Assembly (NCBI RefSeq): GCF_000313755.1
Contig: NZ_AMZB01000137.1
Coordinates: 112,805-176,804 of the forward strand
Length of the DNA: 64,000 nucleotides
Direction: 5' to 3'
Source of the DNA: Pseudomonas nitroreducens TX1
GTDB lineage: Bacteria; Pseudomonadota; Gammaproteobacteria; Pseudomonadales; Pseudomonadaceae
Position numbers and translations under genes: made by a program. Positions 63,234 to 64,000 of this stretch are shown here, piece by piece (position 1 is the stretch's first letter; each line of letters opens with the position of its first letter). A model generated the notes under the pieces. That model saw nothing but the letters and a program-made list of their open reading frames with translations. It made no database searches and was not told the DNA's origin.

Positions 63234-64000
63234 TCACTGTATACACGCTAACGAGGGAACCTGCTCCGCCGGAGAAATATTGATTGATCCGTTATTTTCG
63301 TGGATATCACTCCCCCCAGTGCTTACCGAGGTGTCGACCTTTCCGTCCGCCCCATACCCCCCACTCCCCGGCTTCCAGAGCGTTGGATCCTCAGCCGGCG
63401 TGGTCAACGGCAGGTTGTCCTGCTGGACTAATGGGTTGTCATACAGGCCCGAAACTACTCCCCCGTTCATGATCTTGTAGATCGCCAGCGCCGCTGCCAG
63501 GGTCGCAAGATTCGTCGTAGACGAGTCACTGGAGCCGGAGGTCCACGTCGGCACACCCGTGGTGGGATCGAGACCGTCCCCGCCGGAAGCATCCCCGGAT
63601 TGTTGTTTCCCCTGGCTGGCGAGGATGCCGGCGACGGTCAGAAGTACGCCCGTGACGCAAGGCCTGCCTCCGACACCACTACCACCTGAGGAAGCGTTCT
63701 GGACCAGCAAATCCAGCTTCTGCTGGGAGTCCAGAATCTGCAGGATTTTCTCGGCGCCCTTGGGATCACGCTTGGCGACTTCGGCCAAGGCGTCGGCGAC
63801 GACCTGGCCCGCTTCAGAGTTGGCGTCATCCTTGAGTTGGTACTGGAAGAGCTTGCGTGCTGCGGCGCTGCGCTCCTCCGCCGAGCCATTGGCCAGGTCC
63901 CGGCGGGCCATGGCCTGCGGGATTCCCAGCGTTTCACCTACCTTGGTTACCGAGTTGGTGCTGACGTACAGCTCTTCACCCTTGTGCTCATCCTTGAGCA
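63234..64000 (-). CDS. cdiA: CdiA/filamentous-hemagglutinin C-terminal region (5' part outside window)
   Basis: The frame is open through the window edge (ELYVSTNSVTKVGETLGIPQ precedes the first visible ATG at 63911). About 255 residues: helical ERSAAARKLFQYQLKDDANS, then low-complexity Gly/Ser/Thr linker (SGGDGLDPTTGVPTWTSGSS) and terminal AEQVPSLACIQ. The stop comes just before where RVYSEIS... would be expected; a one-base frameshift would join it to the toxin. CDI exoprotein in the outer membrane. Confidence 0.75.
   Translation of the reverse strand, partial: LKDEHKGEELYVSTNSVTKVGETLGIPQAMARRDLANGSAEERSAAARKLFQYQLKDDANSEAGQVVADALAEVAKRDPKGAEKILQILDSQQKLDLLVQNASSGGSGVGGRPCVTGVLLTVAGILASQGKQQSGDASGGDGLDPTTGVPTWTSGSSDSSTTNLATLAAALAIYKIMNGGVVSGLYDNPLVQQDNLPLTTPAEDPTLWKPGSGGYGADGKVDTSVSTGGSDIHENNGSINISPAEQVPSLACIQ

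Overview
The window is GC-rich, densely coded proteobacterial chromosome. Gene content and order point to Pseudomonas, close to the P. aeruginosa / P. citronellolis / P. nitroreducens group. The markers are the tol-pal-ruv-pmpR-aspS block, the queE-queC-tRNA-Lys-nadA-bepA-tusA-perM-bcp-gcvR-dapA-bamC-purC-tRNA-Ser block, and the fkpA-tRNA-Asp-tRNA-Val-rdgC-transporter-cold-shock-mxtR block, which recalls (from memory, not searched) the PA3258-PA3271 stretch of P. aeruginosa PAO1. Both window edges cut genes: a c-di-GMP protein on the left and a CdiA/filamentous-hemagglutinin gene on the right.

Layout. 1-5.9 kb: end of an EAL/CBS/GGDEF-type protein, a Sel1/hypothetical/XRE trio, a solute-binding protein, YkvA, FkpA, two tRNAs and rdgC. 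5.9-9.7 kb: BASS transporter, a guanidine-II (mini-ykkC) riboswitch ahead of a Gdx guanidinium exporter, a cold-shock protein and an MFS-acyltransferase fusion. 9.8-17.5 kb: TonB receptor with an AraC regulator, a GNAT, and the SLC5-fused hybrid kinase MxtR/CrbS. 17.6-25.2 kb: DMT transporter and LysR, then a MerR regulator divergent from an operon of M24 peptidase-like protein, EphD-like hydrolase-SDR fusion and a PF10118 protein with a ferritin-like diiron signature, followed by an FAD oxidoreductase. 25-30.9 kb: rmuC, a RES-Xre toxin-antitoxin pair, RcnB, GreAB-like and AhpD-like proteins.

30.95-37.55 kb is a degraded island integrated in the 3' end of tRNA-Ser(CGA). It is bounded by a perfect 51-bp direct repeat (76 bp with a few mismatches) that carries the tRNA 3' end and its terminator. 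It keeps a truncated integrase, a phage spanin pair whose outer member has an amber stop, a phage lysin-like protein, an acyltransferase broken by three frameshifts in or near simple-sequence tracts, and several unknown small genes. Its base composition is locally AT-rich.

37.6-60.8 kb is conserved core: purine, lysine and NAD synthesis, queuosine, BAM, Tol-Pal envelope system, Holliday-junction processing, aspS, a Dps-like protein and a membrane-anchored cold-shock-domain protein. 60.8-64 kb is an AT-rich contact-dependent-inhibition tail. A cdiA gene ends at a frameshift just before its toxin module, followed by a toxin/immunity pair, a second orphan toxin-fragment/immunity pair and a lone candidate immunity gene, with copies of an ~80-bp hairpin repeat between them.
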